The notes under the pieces are model-generated. The model saw nothing but the letters and a program-made list of their open reading frames with translations. It did not search any database and was not told where the DNA came from. DNA of 64,000 nucleotides, taken from positions 23,204,001 to 23,268,000 of the forward strand of contig CM076270.1 in the NCBI GenBank assembly GCA_038380795.1. Reading direction: 5' to 3'. The stretch's first letter is position 1. Every line of letters starts with the position of its first letter. A program made the position numbers and the translations under genes. This document shows, piece after piece, positions 1-12,400 of the stretch. The stretch is from Pyrocephalus nanus. Taxonomy: Eukaryota; Chordata; Aves; Passeriformes; Tyrannidae.

Positions 1-2782
1 CAAATCACAGCTCTATCCTCACCAAGATGGAAATGTTTCTCAAGGACACCCTAGAACAAAACAATTGACAGCGACTGCAGCATCTGCTCGGCGTAACCGA
101 CGCAATAAATTTCAATCTGATTTTAATTTTTATATGTCTAAAGCTATTAGGCCTTAGATATTTGAACCTTATTATGGAAGCAATTAGCTCCCATGACCAG
201 AAGGCTTTGCCTGAGCAATTGTGATGAGCACAATATTTTCTACAGCATAAATAATAAATAACCTGACACATCTGTAACTATCTAGGGCCTTACAATTGCC
301 ACTGTGCTTCATACTGGTATCCTGGCTTTGTGCCAGACTGCAAAAGCTAGAACTTATTGGCATACATTATATGACATTGTATATTTGAGTAATTGAGGAT
401 TATCTCCTAAGGTATTCTGTAAATATAGAATTTCAAATTTTAAATATTTCCTGCCATAAAGAGATTAAAATGGGTTTGAATATTTAAGTATTCTTTCAGA
501 GAAAACTATTTTGGTATGTTATCTCCTACAAAGACAGCTATAATTAAACAACAGCTCCAAGTACACTAAGAAGTGGTATTTCTGGAACTGGCAAAAAACC
601 TTCCATTTGTGTTTCAAGATACTGAAGTATTCCGTGGAGTTTTACGCATCAAAGGAATTTCATTAATATATATTGCTTTTTAGTACCTTCATTCAATGCA
701 TTACTACTCAATAGAAGTATGCATTTTAATTCTCAGCATCTCTTTCGGTTTTCCCCTCGTGCATTCTATCCTCAGCACTGTGTGCCCACACCAAAGCCTT
801 CCCCTGAGCTTTGGGGAGCTGATCTGACCTCTGCAAACAGGGCTGCTGGCACAGAACGGCAGCTGAACAGCAGGGGACAACAGAGCTGTTTAGAAGGTGT
901 CCAGGGACCTTTCTGGTGGAGAAATATTACAGAAGTAGAAATGATACACAGTAAAGAGCAATTGAGCACACACAGTGCCTGGTCTCCTCAGTACCTCTCA
1001 AGTTTTGCAGTTGCTTTTACAAGCAAGGGTGGAAATTCAGGAGCAGACATTGCTCATTCTCAACCAAGACACAGGAAGCGTTTCTGATCCCTGCATGGTG
1101 GCATTTTACACTGTGCTCTTTGAATGTCAGTCACTCTCTCCTCCATAACTAAATGAAACATAAACAATTGAATGCCTTGTTTTACATTAAGAGATTTGAT
1201 TTAGGTTACTTCTGCTGATAAACATTTGCTGACAAAATTAAAGGCTGTTGATTTCCAATTCAAGCTTTTGTTGAATCAAAGGCAACTAATAAAGTCAAAG
1301 CTCTGAAGCCAAAGGAAGTGCTTGATTCCAACCAAAGAGATTTCTGTTTAGGGTAAAAACTCTTTCCCAGGCTCTATATCATGCACTGACACTCATTTGC
1401 TTCACTGGGACACACTACATGGCTATAACTACAGAAATAAGAAGAAATGTAAGGTACACAATGGTTGTGCAAGCAACACAATACATGCCCCAAAGGGAAT
1501 AAAGCACAACATGCTAACAGATACTACGATTTTTCATATCTTTTCATTTTCAAGGGACTTGTGTTGTTTAGGGGTTATTTTCTGCAGTCTCCTGCCAAGG
1601 AAAATGGGCTGGGACACACATATATCTGAGCAAAGTCTGGCTTACCTGGTGCAACATTTCTGCTCCTACTTCTTCAAGCAATACAAGGCAGTGCTGGGAA
1701 GAGGTCACTCCACTCTCAAAGTCTGGGACTGCAAACCTTGCTCCAAGGAACAACTGAGGAGAATTTCTTAGCACTAATTGTCAGGACCTGGCAGGGGACC
1801 TCTCTTCCCAGGGGACAGGTCTGCAGGGCCCTCGTATAATAACTGAAATAATTTGAAATCTTCCCATTCATCCCAGGGATGAGGGGACACATCTATGGGA
1901 TGGTACACACACATACACAACAAATTTTCATTGCACACATCTCTGTGAAACCCAACTCATTCCCTAGTTTTCCTGAGAAAATGTCCAAATCCCTCCCTCT
2001 TGAGGCAATCCCAAGGGGAACCACAGGGAGAAGACCTTGCACCCAGGGGAGTTCTTGCATGTTGGCCACAAACGTGCAGAGCAGCTCTCAGAAAACCCTG
2101 TCCTCACTGTCACCAGTGCTCTCCTGGTGAGAGAGGTGACACTCTTATTCCTTTTATGGAACTCTTTAAAATGGTTTAATGAAAATCCAAAAGTAAACAG
2201 AAACAGGCAAAACTGTTCTCCTTTAATAAATATACAAATATTCAGAGCAAAGTTACTCCACCATATGTAGAAAACAAACATACACTTTCTCCTATAAAAG
2301 TAGAAACATGAAGCTGACTACAATACACGATCATTTTTAGATGGGATGTAAGAACTTCCTGAATAACAAAATGCCCTTTACTTGAACCATGGCTTGAAAA
2401 ATGTCACCAGTGCAAATGCTAAGGAAAAAACCAAATACCACCAACATATCTGACAGAGCACAGGACAGAACTTCCACTGCTCTCAGCCTACATTATTCTT
2501 ACAATGCCACTTTGCCAGTAAGTAAATAAAATTATGCCAAAATACATCCAACATAGCAAAACTGAACACTGCAGAAGATCCTATTTAAAGCAGGCTCAGT
2601 TAAAGATTAATTCAATTGCTTTACCCAATTTATATTTTCCACCTAAGACTCCTGGACTTCAGGAAATGAAGCATTACGATGCTTTTAACAATATTCTACC
2701 CTTCATGTTTCTATTAGCTCCTCTGCACACATTTAAGGTATAAATTCTCCCTGATATAAATGGGCTTTCCATGCATGAAATT

Positions 2783-2798
2783 AAAAAAAAAAAAAAAA
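2783..2798. repeat. poly-A tract (16 A)
   Basis: A run of 16 A on the plus strand (poly-T on the PID1 sense strand). No element body or target-site duplication was recognised beside it, so it is called only as a homopolymer. Confidence 0.9.
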
Positions 2799-5700
2799 TC
2801 ATATTCAAGAGAGGCCCACAAAGAAAAACTAAAGAACATACTTTATCTTCCCAGCATACCTGCTGGTCCATTAGTTTATTTGATGCAGTTCACCTTTGGA
2901 AATGGTATCATTTAAGCATCTGTATCTCTTACCAACTAGAACTATATCTAAATACACCGAATCTACTAAGATTTGCCTAATGCAAGAGTTCAAATGCATC
3001 CTTTTGGTTCGTTTCATATGGAGAAAAAGAAGAAAACAAGCCCTCAGTCCACAGTACAAAATATGTAATGCTTAAGGATAACAATAGAAGGCCTTTATTG
3101 AAGCAAGAATAAGCTCTGTGCTCCCCACTCACATTAAACATGGCAGAAAACAGTAAGCTGGGGAGTGATGGTACAGTTTAGCTTGTCTCACTTGCCTAAT
3201 TTGTTTCTTTATTGGAGTTAATGGCCATCTTAATGTTACAGGCCTACAAAATGGTAATGAAGACCAGGCAGCCAGAGGGAGTTGTATTTACAGCTGGATA
3301 AACCTGCACTCAAAACAATCATTCTTGACCCCTCTGCAGATGCAAAGAGGAGCATTTTTACTGAGCTTTATAAGGATGAAGTGGGGTGGTTTTAAGAATA
3401 TGTGCAGCTTCCAATCAGCTGTGGCTTCAGTAGCCAAAAGACTAATAAACGTTCAACAGAAGTAGGCTTTTTAAATTACTCATGGAAATTTAAGTAAAAC
3501 AGTAGATTGTGAACTGCCCATTTCTGTCATCTGAATTTTTTACCATCCAAGAAAGTCATTTTCAGCCCTTTTGAGTCAAGAGGACAGCAAAAACAGGGAA
3601 GAACACCTTGGCCTCTGGGCATTGAGGGTGGCAGAGGTTGCCTAGGCCAGAAATGCCGGGCAAAACGTCTTGGGAAAGTCTGACCCAGAGTGAAAAGAAG
3701 CCAAACAAAGAACAACAGTCTAAGCTTTTGAAGTGCAGTGACCCACAAAAGCAACAACACACCATTATTAAATTTGCTGTAGGGACATCTAGGGTAGAGT
3801 AGAAATGAGGCATTTTGCAAGTATGTGGGAAGAGACAGTCCTGCTGCAAGGCCTTTGCAATCAAAATTAACAGGGCAGAAAACCAAAAATAGGCAGTAAT
3901 ATCTGAGCAGACAGTATTCCTAAATGACTCTCTTACACAAGGAATTAGAATCGGGCTCAGGAAGGCAATTTTAAGACAATGTTTTATTTCTTTAATATGT
4001 ATCCCAATGAGAAACATCGTATTTCTATAGATCCTAACTGAATCACAATCAAGTTACCCCCTATTCACCCTAGAAGCTTATTGTAAGCATTTCCCTTGCA
4101 GACTAACTTCCAGGCTCTGCTATACTGGTGTACATCCCATTGCTCAAAGCACAGTCCATTTATGTATATTATTTCTATTAATTCTGACTACTTTAAATCT
4201 GTATCAGCACGTGCAAGGCTTGATTTTAAAACACCATCACCATTCTAACGTCATTGATATAAATTTTTAAACAAAATTTTCATCCACCTTTACCTAAGAT
4301 ACACCATCACAGAAGTTTCACCATCACACCTTCCACAAAGCCTGAATTAATAATTTCACCAAATCAATCCGATATGGCGTGCAAGTAACAAGTACCATTC
4401 CCGTAAACACCATGTCATTAAAATATATTTTCACTCTTAATAAAAGCCACTCTTAAGAATGCAACTATTTGCATTGTTTATGCTCATCTCAGCCTCCTAG
4501 GCTGTTGAGAAAAGCTTGGTGGGAACTGGAGGAATAAGATATCCTGCTACTGACTTCACTTTGAGGAGCTTTCCAATAGAAAGGGAAAAAAAAAATCAAA
4601 CCTGCTACACCACTTCAAAAATCAGACAGCATTTTTAACCTCTGTCCTTTTGCATTACTGCAGCAGTGCCTGGAAAAGCTACAGCAGGAGAGAGAGAGAC
4701 ATTTAGGCAGCTCCCTTTGTGCCACCATCATGGCTCAAAGGGACAGAAATCAAGAAACATTAGAATCAGTGTAAGCCAATTAGGACATTAAGGAAGAATA
4801 AAACGTGCAGAACTTAAACAAAATCTGTTAAAAGGCGTGGAGAAGGCACGCATTTCTGAGTAGAGAGTAACTTATTTTCTGGAGGTATTCCAGATTTTGG
4901 GTTCCCATCTGGTGGTACTTATTGTGATAAGGGATGAGGAGGTTTTCAGCTGAAACACAAGAGTACATTCTGATATGAATGACCTACAAACAGGACAGCC
5001 ACAGACTAACCAAAATCCTTAGGAAGGTGTCCTTTGGCAACTACAGCCTCAAGTCAACCTGTCTGACTGAGCAACCAGCACCACAAACTCCAAAATGCAT
5101 GTGCCTAAAGCTCTGTGCTGCAAATCAGTGCTAATATTATCCATTTCTCATGCCCACACGTCTAGGAGGGTGGGAGCAGCGACAGCACAGACAACCCAAG
5201 CAGGCAGATCCAGACATGCAGTTACAGGAGGAATGAGTCCTAAGGCTTCTGCTGTAAGCACAAAATATATTTTAGGAAACATGATGGCAACAAAGTTGTG
5301 TCAGATCCAAAACGGAGTAAGAAAGAGAAGCTCTCTGAATTTGTTCAATCATTTAACTTTCCAGATTTAGTGGGGGTTCCCCCGGGATTACTTCCAGCAA
5401 GACATTTCTCTCTGCTATTTTTAAAACCATCCCATTCAATTACAGAATGAAATCAGATCTCAGCAAGAAAGTTTTGTTTCTTCAGGATTCACCAGTGAAC
5501 TCCAAATGAAAGCAAAAAGAAGTCTGATGAAATGACAAGGAAAAGAGCAATCACAGAAGAAAACCAGTGCCCAGACCTCTGAAGAGCAGAGCAATTGCTT
5601 GTGTCAAGTTCCCATAACAAGATGGTGCCAGCTGAGGCTTATGTTAAAACTGTGCAATAAAATTAGATGTCTGGAGCCTCTGTCAGAAGAATGATGCTAT

Positions 5701-7131
5701 CTCATTAATGGGATTACATAGAAAAATTGGAGGGATTTCAGTCAAGAGGAATAAAACGATTAAGGATCAAAAGAATGTGACTCATGAAAGCAAGTAAAGA
5801 CTGGATGCTGCAGTCTTGCCTGAGAAGCCCATGTCTCAGAACCAGAGAGGCTTGGTGGTACCAGAGGCATCACAGCATCTCCCCCCTTACACCTGGAATA
5901 ACAGGAGTAAATCCAATCCCATGGAGAAAAATCTCATATTATAAAATCCTAGTTTTGTTATGGCAACACTATTATTATATCACTCAGCAAGAAACTAATA
6001 ATCAGAGGAGAATGAGGTGAGGAGGCTAATTACCTATAAGCAGCTGGCAGATACAAGCCCCATAAGAGAAGAACACATTTAGTGAGGAAAAGGGGGGGGT
6101 GGAGGGAAGAAAAAGGTTGTGACTACAGAGCCTGGATAAAATCAAAGCCTTTTGATTAGAACAGGAGAGGATTTCTTAGCCACAGCAACAACATATATGT
6201 GCAGTCACCTTCCTGAGGGTACTGAAAATCACAACTGCTGAATCACCTGAAGAAGGGCTGGCCACTACCCCAAAAACATCACCATGAGACTCCAGCATCG
6301 ACAGAAGCTACAGGGGGAGGGGAGAAGGCAAAACAGTGCAAGAGAGGAAACGGGAGTGTTGTGGTAGCAGATGTTCCCTAGTCACAACTACTATGTTACA
6401 CTGCAGGAAAAATAAATGAATAAATAAAAGGGATCTAAATATAGAATGAGTTTCTCTTCACTGAGGCTCTCAACATCTCTCTGCAATTCATCTTTTCCAA
6501 TCGAAGCACTGTGGGTTAAGCAAAAAGGTTCATTTAAATTCTACACACATTCACGAAGATAAACTGATTTCAAAAAGCATTATTATGTCTGAACTCTCTC
6601 ACTAGGGGTGAAAGCCAGATACTTTGTGAGTCATTTCGATCATCATAGCTAATATTCTCTCAAAATTCATTAGGTGTCAACATGAAGGACAAAAGACATC
6701 ACCACAGAAGAGCAGATGCTACGAGCTACCATACATATCTCAGTAGAATATATGCCTACAACTATCCCAACAACTGACAGCCAGGCTGGATGGAGGGGAA
6801 TCATTTGCCAAGCCCTGATGGGCAGCACAGGCCAAACTGGTCCCCAGCTCAGCCTCCAAGGCCCCCCATGCCTCTGCAAGGCTGGGCGAGCTCTGCTGTC
6901 GAGTAAAAAGGCTCCAACAGAAGATGCAAACAGAGCAGAATTGTTTGCTATTTTTATGCAGTTTCTCACCACAAAAGAACACACTCGAAGCTCTTAAGCC
7001 ATTAAACTTTTAAAAAGAGGAGTAGCTTTTTCAGAAGCTGTGCTTTGATGTAACTGGGCAAATTCATCTTGTTGCTTAACAAATCAAGACCTGAGTCTCC
7101 CACTCCCTTTCTTCTTTTTTTTATCTTACTT

Positions 7132-7172
7132 AAAAAATAAAATAAAAATAAAAATTAAAAAAAAAAAAAAAA
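7132..7172. repeat. A-rich low-complexity tract
   Basis: An A-rich stretch of AAAAT/AAAT-like steps ends in a 16-A run at 7,157-7,172. It lies about 280 bases from PID1 exon 2 on the intron 2 side. It could be the degenerate tail of a retrocopy, but no body is recognisable, so simple-sequence drift is equally likely. Confidence 0.85.
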
Positions 7173-7452
7173 TGCTCACACCCCCTGAAAATAATTGCCT
7201 CAAATTTTAAGCTGCAACAGTAGCTCTTGCAGAATAATGCCTGTGTTTACAACAAGCAATGTTCATTACAGGCTGTTAGAAATCCTCCACAATTTGCATC
7301 GTAGCACACAACCCAAACCTTTTCCTCCTGAAACCCAAAATTTCTGGTCAGAAATTCGAAGTTACTTTTGAGATTCAGAAATGTGGAGCTTTCACAAATA
7401 CATGGGACACCTCCACAGTGTTGTCATTCCTTAAGTTTCTACTTCTGAGTAC

Positions 7453-7599
7453 CTTGCATCCAGTGTGAGTCCGGGTCTTCATGAGGGGAGTTGTGGTGCA
7501 CAGCTCAATGGCTTCTGGTTCGTGGAAGATCACTGTTGGGAGAGGCTCTTTACGGAGAGTTAGGACATTCAACTTAGTCTTTAGCATGGTCTGAAAGTG
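7453..7599 (-). CDS. PID1: PID1 coding exon 2 (residues 11-59)
   Basis: PID1 (phosphotyrosine interaction domain containing 1, also NYGGF4) is a cytoplasmic adaptor with one PTB/PID domain. It binds the LRP1 cytoplasmic tail and dampens insulin signalling. The minus-strand exon starts HFQTMLK and ends HTGCK, 49 codons in all. It matches the human protein as I recall it with only a few conservative changes (for example Ser to Thr, Lys to Arg). It includes the landmarks VIFHEPEAIELCTTTPLMK. The acceptor is a pyrimidine-rich tract ending TTTAG at 7,600-7,601; the donor is AAG|GTACTC at 7,451-7,452. Length 147 nt, phase 0 at both ends, so the exon can be skipped in frame. This part lies just N-terminal to and at the start of the PTB domain; the rest of the domain is outside the window. 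Confidence 0.96.
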
Positions 7600-9180
7600 C
7601 TAAACAGAAAAAGAAAAGAAATTATCTCCAGTTATGGTGCAGAAAAACGAGAGTTAATAGTTGGGCGTGCCTGCGTGTTTTCATTTGATGTCAATGCCTT
7701 GGAACTTTTCATGGGGAGAGTTAACAAGTTTTATCACTTAAGAGCATTCACTATTGCTGTCAACAATGTGGATATTGCTTTTAACTAAAAAAGATACACA
7801 CACACAAAATGAGAGGATTTATTACAATCCACACATGTTCCAAAAAAGGGTCTAAATTCAATCTCTTATCACTCACAGGCATATTACAAAACTGTTCATG
7901 ACCCAGTTCATCTACTAGTGTCCACAGGGAGGGAAGGACAGGGGATCAAAGAGCATTCAAAGAACTATGGATTTATCCATTCTTGTTCTCTTTCCTCTGT
8001 ACTTAAATCTCATCCCACTGACCTTTGTAGACATTACCATTCCAGCTGAGGTAAATGCCTCACTGGTTTGCCTTTATCATGTGAATTTTATACTCTCTTC
8101 CTTTGCAAGCAATAGTTCCTGTAGCCTCCAAAGCAAATGTCACTACAGTACTGATGAATAGATGTCATTCAAAACTCGTCACTTTCTACAACAGATTCCC
8201 CAGGCTGAGGTGAAGAACTATCCAAGTGGATAGTGAAGTCAGCAAATTAAGTTTCTCAGCAATTGCTCAGAGTGAAGAAAGTGAATCCTTGAAAGATTTC
8301 CAAATCAATTTTGAGGAATCAGGGAATCAGAGAAGTGTTTTAACATTGAGATGTTTCTTTGTACTGACCTTCATGTGAAAAGGTGAACATTTTCACTTGG
8401 CCCTGAATATCTCAGGGGGGAAACACATAGATATGAACCAAATCAATCAAGTACTCCCACCTAGTAACACACTGCAGCACTGCCTAATGAAATATGAATT
8501 TATCAAAGCTTCAGAATGCGACTCTTATCAGTCAGCACTTATTAGATATATGTGCAATGACTCCAGATTATTTTCATCAAAACTAAACCATTTGTTCTGA
8601 CTTTTGATGGGGGATTAATTTATTTTGCAGTCATCTGTTTTCTCACCCTCTCCTTCCCCTCTGCAAGGCAGACAAGCATTACAAGGTCTGCCTTGCAGAA
8701 AAAGAGATGCTAAAAGTGATTTCCCAAAACCATGCAAGAAGTCTCTACCAGAGCTAGAAAATCAGCACAGGCCCTTGCTGTTCAGCCCTGTGCTTTAGAT
8801 GAAGAGAGTGCCTCTTAAACATTTTATTTATACACAGGGGATAAATCAACTATTTAGATACTATGATGGTTTTCTATGGATTTTTACAGGTATGAATACT
8901 CCATTGAAAACAAATTTCCTTCTTTATTCATAAATACCATCAGCTAACTGAAGCCTGTTAATACACTTTTAAAACAGTTTAGTCCTCAGTTCACCAGTGT
9001 TTAGGTCTAATAATTGTTATGATACTGGAACTACAGCACCTCAAACACTCTTAGAAGCACGTTCAAGGCATAAACCCTAACAATCTGTGAAAATAGTACT
9101 TGTTTACCTATCTCACACATGAACTTACAGCCTGTTAACAGCAATACTTCAGGGCCTCTGTGGTGTTTGTGCAAGCATTT

Positions 9181-9216
9181 TCATCCCAGCAAAGAAATTC
9201 ATCCCAGCAAAGAAAT
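9181..9216. repeat. perfect tandem duplication of an 18-mer
   Basis: The unit TCATCCCAGCAAAGAAAT occurs twice back to back (9,181-9,198 and 9,199-9,216) with no mismatch, which suggests a recent slippage duplication within PID1 intron 1. Confidence 0.9.
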
Positions 9217-9432
9217 CCACTCATATTATTTTTCATCTGGCTCATATTACATGTTTCCCATTCACTCTCCCTCACACAGCTCCAGCAAAAAAGTCCTCTA
9301 TTTAAGATGATTATACACTAAAGAGTATTCTTTGACACGTTTCTGAAGATAACAGAGCTCTTTGACAGCCAGGATTACTACGCTTACTGAGAAAATCTAC
9401 TTTATTTTACCTTTAAGTTGTGATTAACAGCC

Positions 9433-9454
9433 TTTTTTTTTTTTTTTTTTTTTT
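9433..9454. repeat. poly-T tract (22 T)
   Basis: An uninterrupted run of 22 T on the plus strand, the longest homopolymer noticed in the window. No transposon body is recognisable beside it. It is likely to vary in length and to be prone to sequencing error. Confidence 0.9.
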
Positions 9455-12400
9455 GGAGTTTCCTAGGCTTCTGCAGTGAAGTTGTTTTTGCAAAGGCTAA
9501 ACAGCAGACAAACAGCCATGTCAAGTATAAAGCAAGGTGAAGGTCTGGGATGCTGAGGTTGAAGGAGCACCATCAATGACCAACTGCAGTGTTGGGTTTG
9601 CTGGTCCCATTATTGGAAGAATAATCTGTCCTAGCATTTAACTTCTCCCTCCCTTCAGTGCTGAAAGAGCTCTATTTCCATTTCCACAGATGATCCATTT
9701 ACAGAGCTTTTCAAATAAAGAACGGTGCTTCTATTAGATAACAGAGGAAAAAAACCCCACCTAGCCCCTCTGAGTTTCCCTTGGACTTTCAAAATGGTTG
9801 TTCTCCTTTGCTGGCATTTCTATAAACTTCAGTGGGACTACTGACAGAAAGAGCACAATTTGACCAAAATGAAGAAAACTATTACAATTATCTGCCTTTT
9901 TTTTTTCTGGTTGTAACAACCACATACACAACCTTAAACAAGGAAAAGACTTATAAAGGCAATTCAACACTTGCATGAGCAGCAAGCTGGAGTGGTTGGG
10001 TGCCAAAAACACCAGAACACAATTGGCAGCAAACAGATGATTAATTGCCAGAGAAGTGCAGAATGGATTGGGGGTGGACACAGAAATAACCTCTTGCTTT
10101 GGAGCTCGTGGCTGGTGCAGACAACGCTGTGCTCCCTGCACAAAAGTCATATGATGTCTGCCACAAGAAAATCACATCTCTGCCAGGAGACATCACACAG
10201 TGAGCCCCCAAATAAGCACGTTATTGAAACACATGCCTAACTTTCACTGTGTGAGCAGTCCCAGTGGAGCACACGTGGGGAGTCAATGGGATTATTCCTG
10301 TGCTCTAAGCCAAGAACAGGATAAAGTGCTTTGCTGAACCCATTTCTTAGGTTTCTACTCCAAACTGGCATCTCCTGCGGAAACTGTTGGCAAAAGCTGA
10401 CCTATAACAGTAGCCAGTCTATTTTTTGAGAAGAGGCATTTGCTCTCTGTGATGTGAACCTGGAATATTTCTTTAAAGTGCTTTAAGCTGGCAAAATTCT
10501 TGAAAAGCGTGACTTTGGCAATTCAGGGAATAAAGGTTCAGGGAACCTTATACCATTCACATCTCATGTGCCAGAACCTCTAGGTTCATTTGGTGGCTCT
10601 TATACTGAAAACCATCAGAAAAACATATTCTTAGCTGGCATGACTACAACAATATAATTCTTTATCCATTTAAATGATGCTATTGATGTTTGAAAGAAAT
10701 GCAAGGAGCGACACCACAATAAGAAATTAGCAATACATTTTAAAATGCCTTGAACAAACAAAAGTACCTTAAATGCCACAGAAAGGATCAGATCTGTGAT
10801 TATCATTGTATCTTCCTGAACACTGAATCATTCAGAGCAAAATTTAAGTAAAGCCCCCTATAACATTGGGCAATTATCCTAATACAGAACCCTAGATTTG
10901 CTTATTCAAGAATTTAAGTTCTATCAGTTTATTTTGCTTAGTTTACCAATCTTAATGTCATCCTTTCCCCCTGCAGAAGAAAAGTGAAGGGTGCATAACT
11001 GGTAGCCCAAACTCATACCAGGCTAAGACTGTCACTACAGAGGTACTTGTCTCTTTTCTCTGTGGTGACCTTCAAAGTGCTCCCTATTTCAGTGAAACCC
11101 CTGCCATCACTAACTCTCTTAGTTACCAGTTAATTAAACATAACAATCAAGAAATTCTAAATTGTTTTCAACACATATTTTGTTATCAGCTCAACAGTCA
11201 CACATCAGCTCTAGAATAACTATTTCACAACATTCAATTTGCAAATTTTAGGTGCTACATATTTAGTTCAGGCACAATTTCTGTTGCTGTTCGAACTAAA
11301 AATTACCAGCATTTGGGTTTTGATTTAGTTTGTCAGCATAAAAATACAGTCACTCCCACAATTCACCCCAAATGTGAAAAACAACTGTGATTACATACAA
11401 GGAAATGTGACTTAGAGGAGAAAAATAGGCACTAAAATTTGTAATAATAATGCCCCTCATCTTCAGGTCCTGACAAAACAGTCACTGCTGTTCACAACAC
11501 TGAGCAAGCCTGGGTTTAGCGGATCTTTTCATTTTCATGATGGAAATAAAACAAGGACCCAAATTCAAAAATCTAAGAAAGGGTTATATATTGGATTGTA
11601 ATATAAAAATAAATGTCAAGAAGGAGGGGACTGTAATTCATTGTAATCTGTAATCCAGCCACAGGAGATGAGCAAAATAAACACATTTTACAGGCTAACT
11701 GGGTTGCAACATGGTGAATGTAAGAAAGTCTTCAGCACCTCAGCTCTCATTCCCCATTCTCTCTTAACACACTTGCATAACCTGGCATCACATTTCCAGA
11801 TGACCTGTATTTGGCCAATTTTGCCAAAGATGCAGATTGAGTTCAAACCTGAAAATGACAGGATGTTAACTTCAAAAAGAGTTATTCTAAAAGTTCAAAG
11901 ACTCTGAGCGACGGATTTGCCAGAATGAGAAGCAATCCTCTGGGCAACGCCACCTTCTACAGCACCTACAAAGGAATTCCCAGATGAAATACACACTAGT
12001 GCATCAGCAAAAGATCAGTCCCAGGGAAATTCAAAAATAACCTCTATAATTTACTGCCTCAGTCCAAGTACTTCTCTACCTTTGAAACACATTTAGCTCT
12101 GGAGTGAAACCAAAAATTTTCAACAGCGTCCCATGGCAAGACAAAGCAGCCTAGGAGGGGAAAGGCACAACCAAGTGCAAGAGAATTTTAGAAAAGGCAA
12201 ATGTTCCTTTTAACCTATTTCCAGGCTGTAGATACAAGGCTTCACTCTCACTCAGAGTCAGAGGAGATGACAACAAATAGAGACCTTTAGCAGTGTGGTT
12301 GCCTCCTCAGTGACATGAGCACAGCTGTGACCTGAGGATCACCCAACCCCAAGCCTCCACCCAACCTCCTCTTTTCAGCAAGAAAAGAAGAATTCTGATG

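Larger units (their letters stand above)
1..7452 (-). other. PID1: PID1 intron 2 (partial, 3' end outside the window)
   Basis: This stretch lies downstream of PID1 exon 2 on the minus strand. Exon 2 ends in AAG followed by a GT donor (GTACTC), so everything to its left is intron until the next exon. No frame on either strand encodes the PTB-domain part of PID1 that should follow Cys-Lys, so that exon lies beyond the left edge and the intron is at least 7.45 kb long. The DNA is A/T-rich with scattered short open frames that resemble no family I know. It contains a 16-A run at 2,783-2,798 and an A-rich block at 7,132-7,172. No interspersed repeat was recognised. The 151-residue minus-strand frame at 3,562-4,017 looks like chance. 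Confidence 0.85.
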
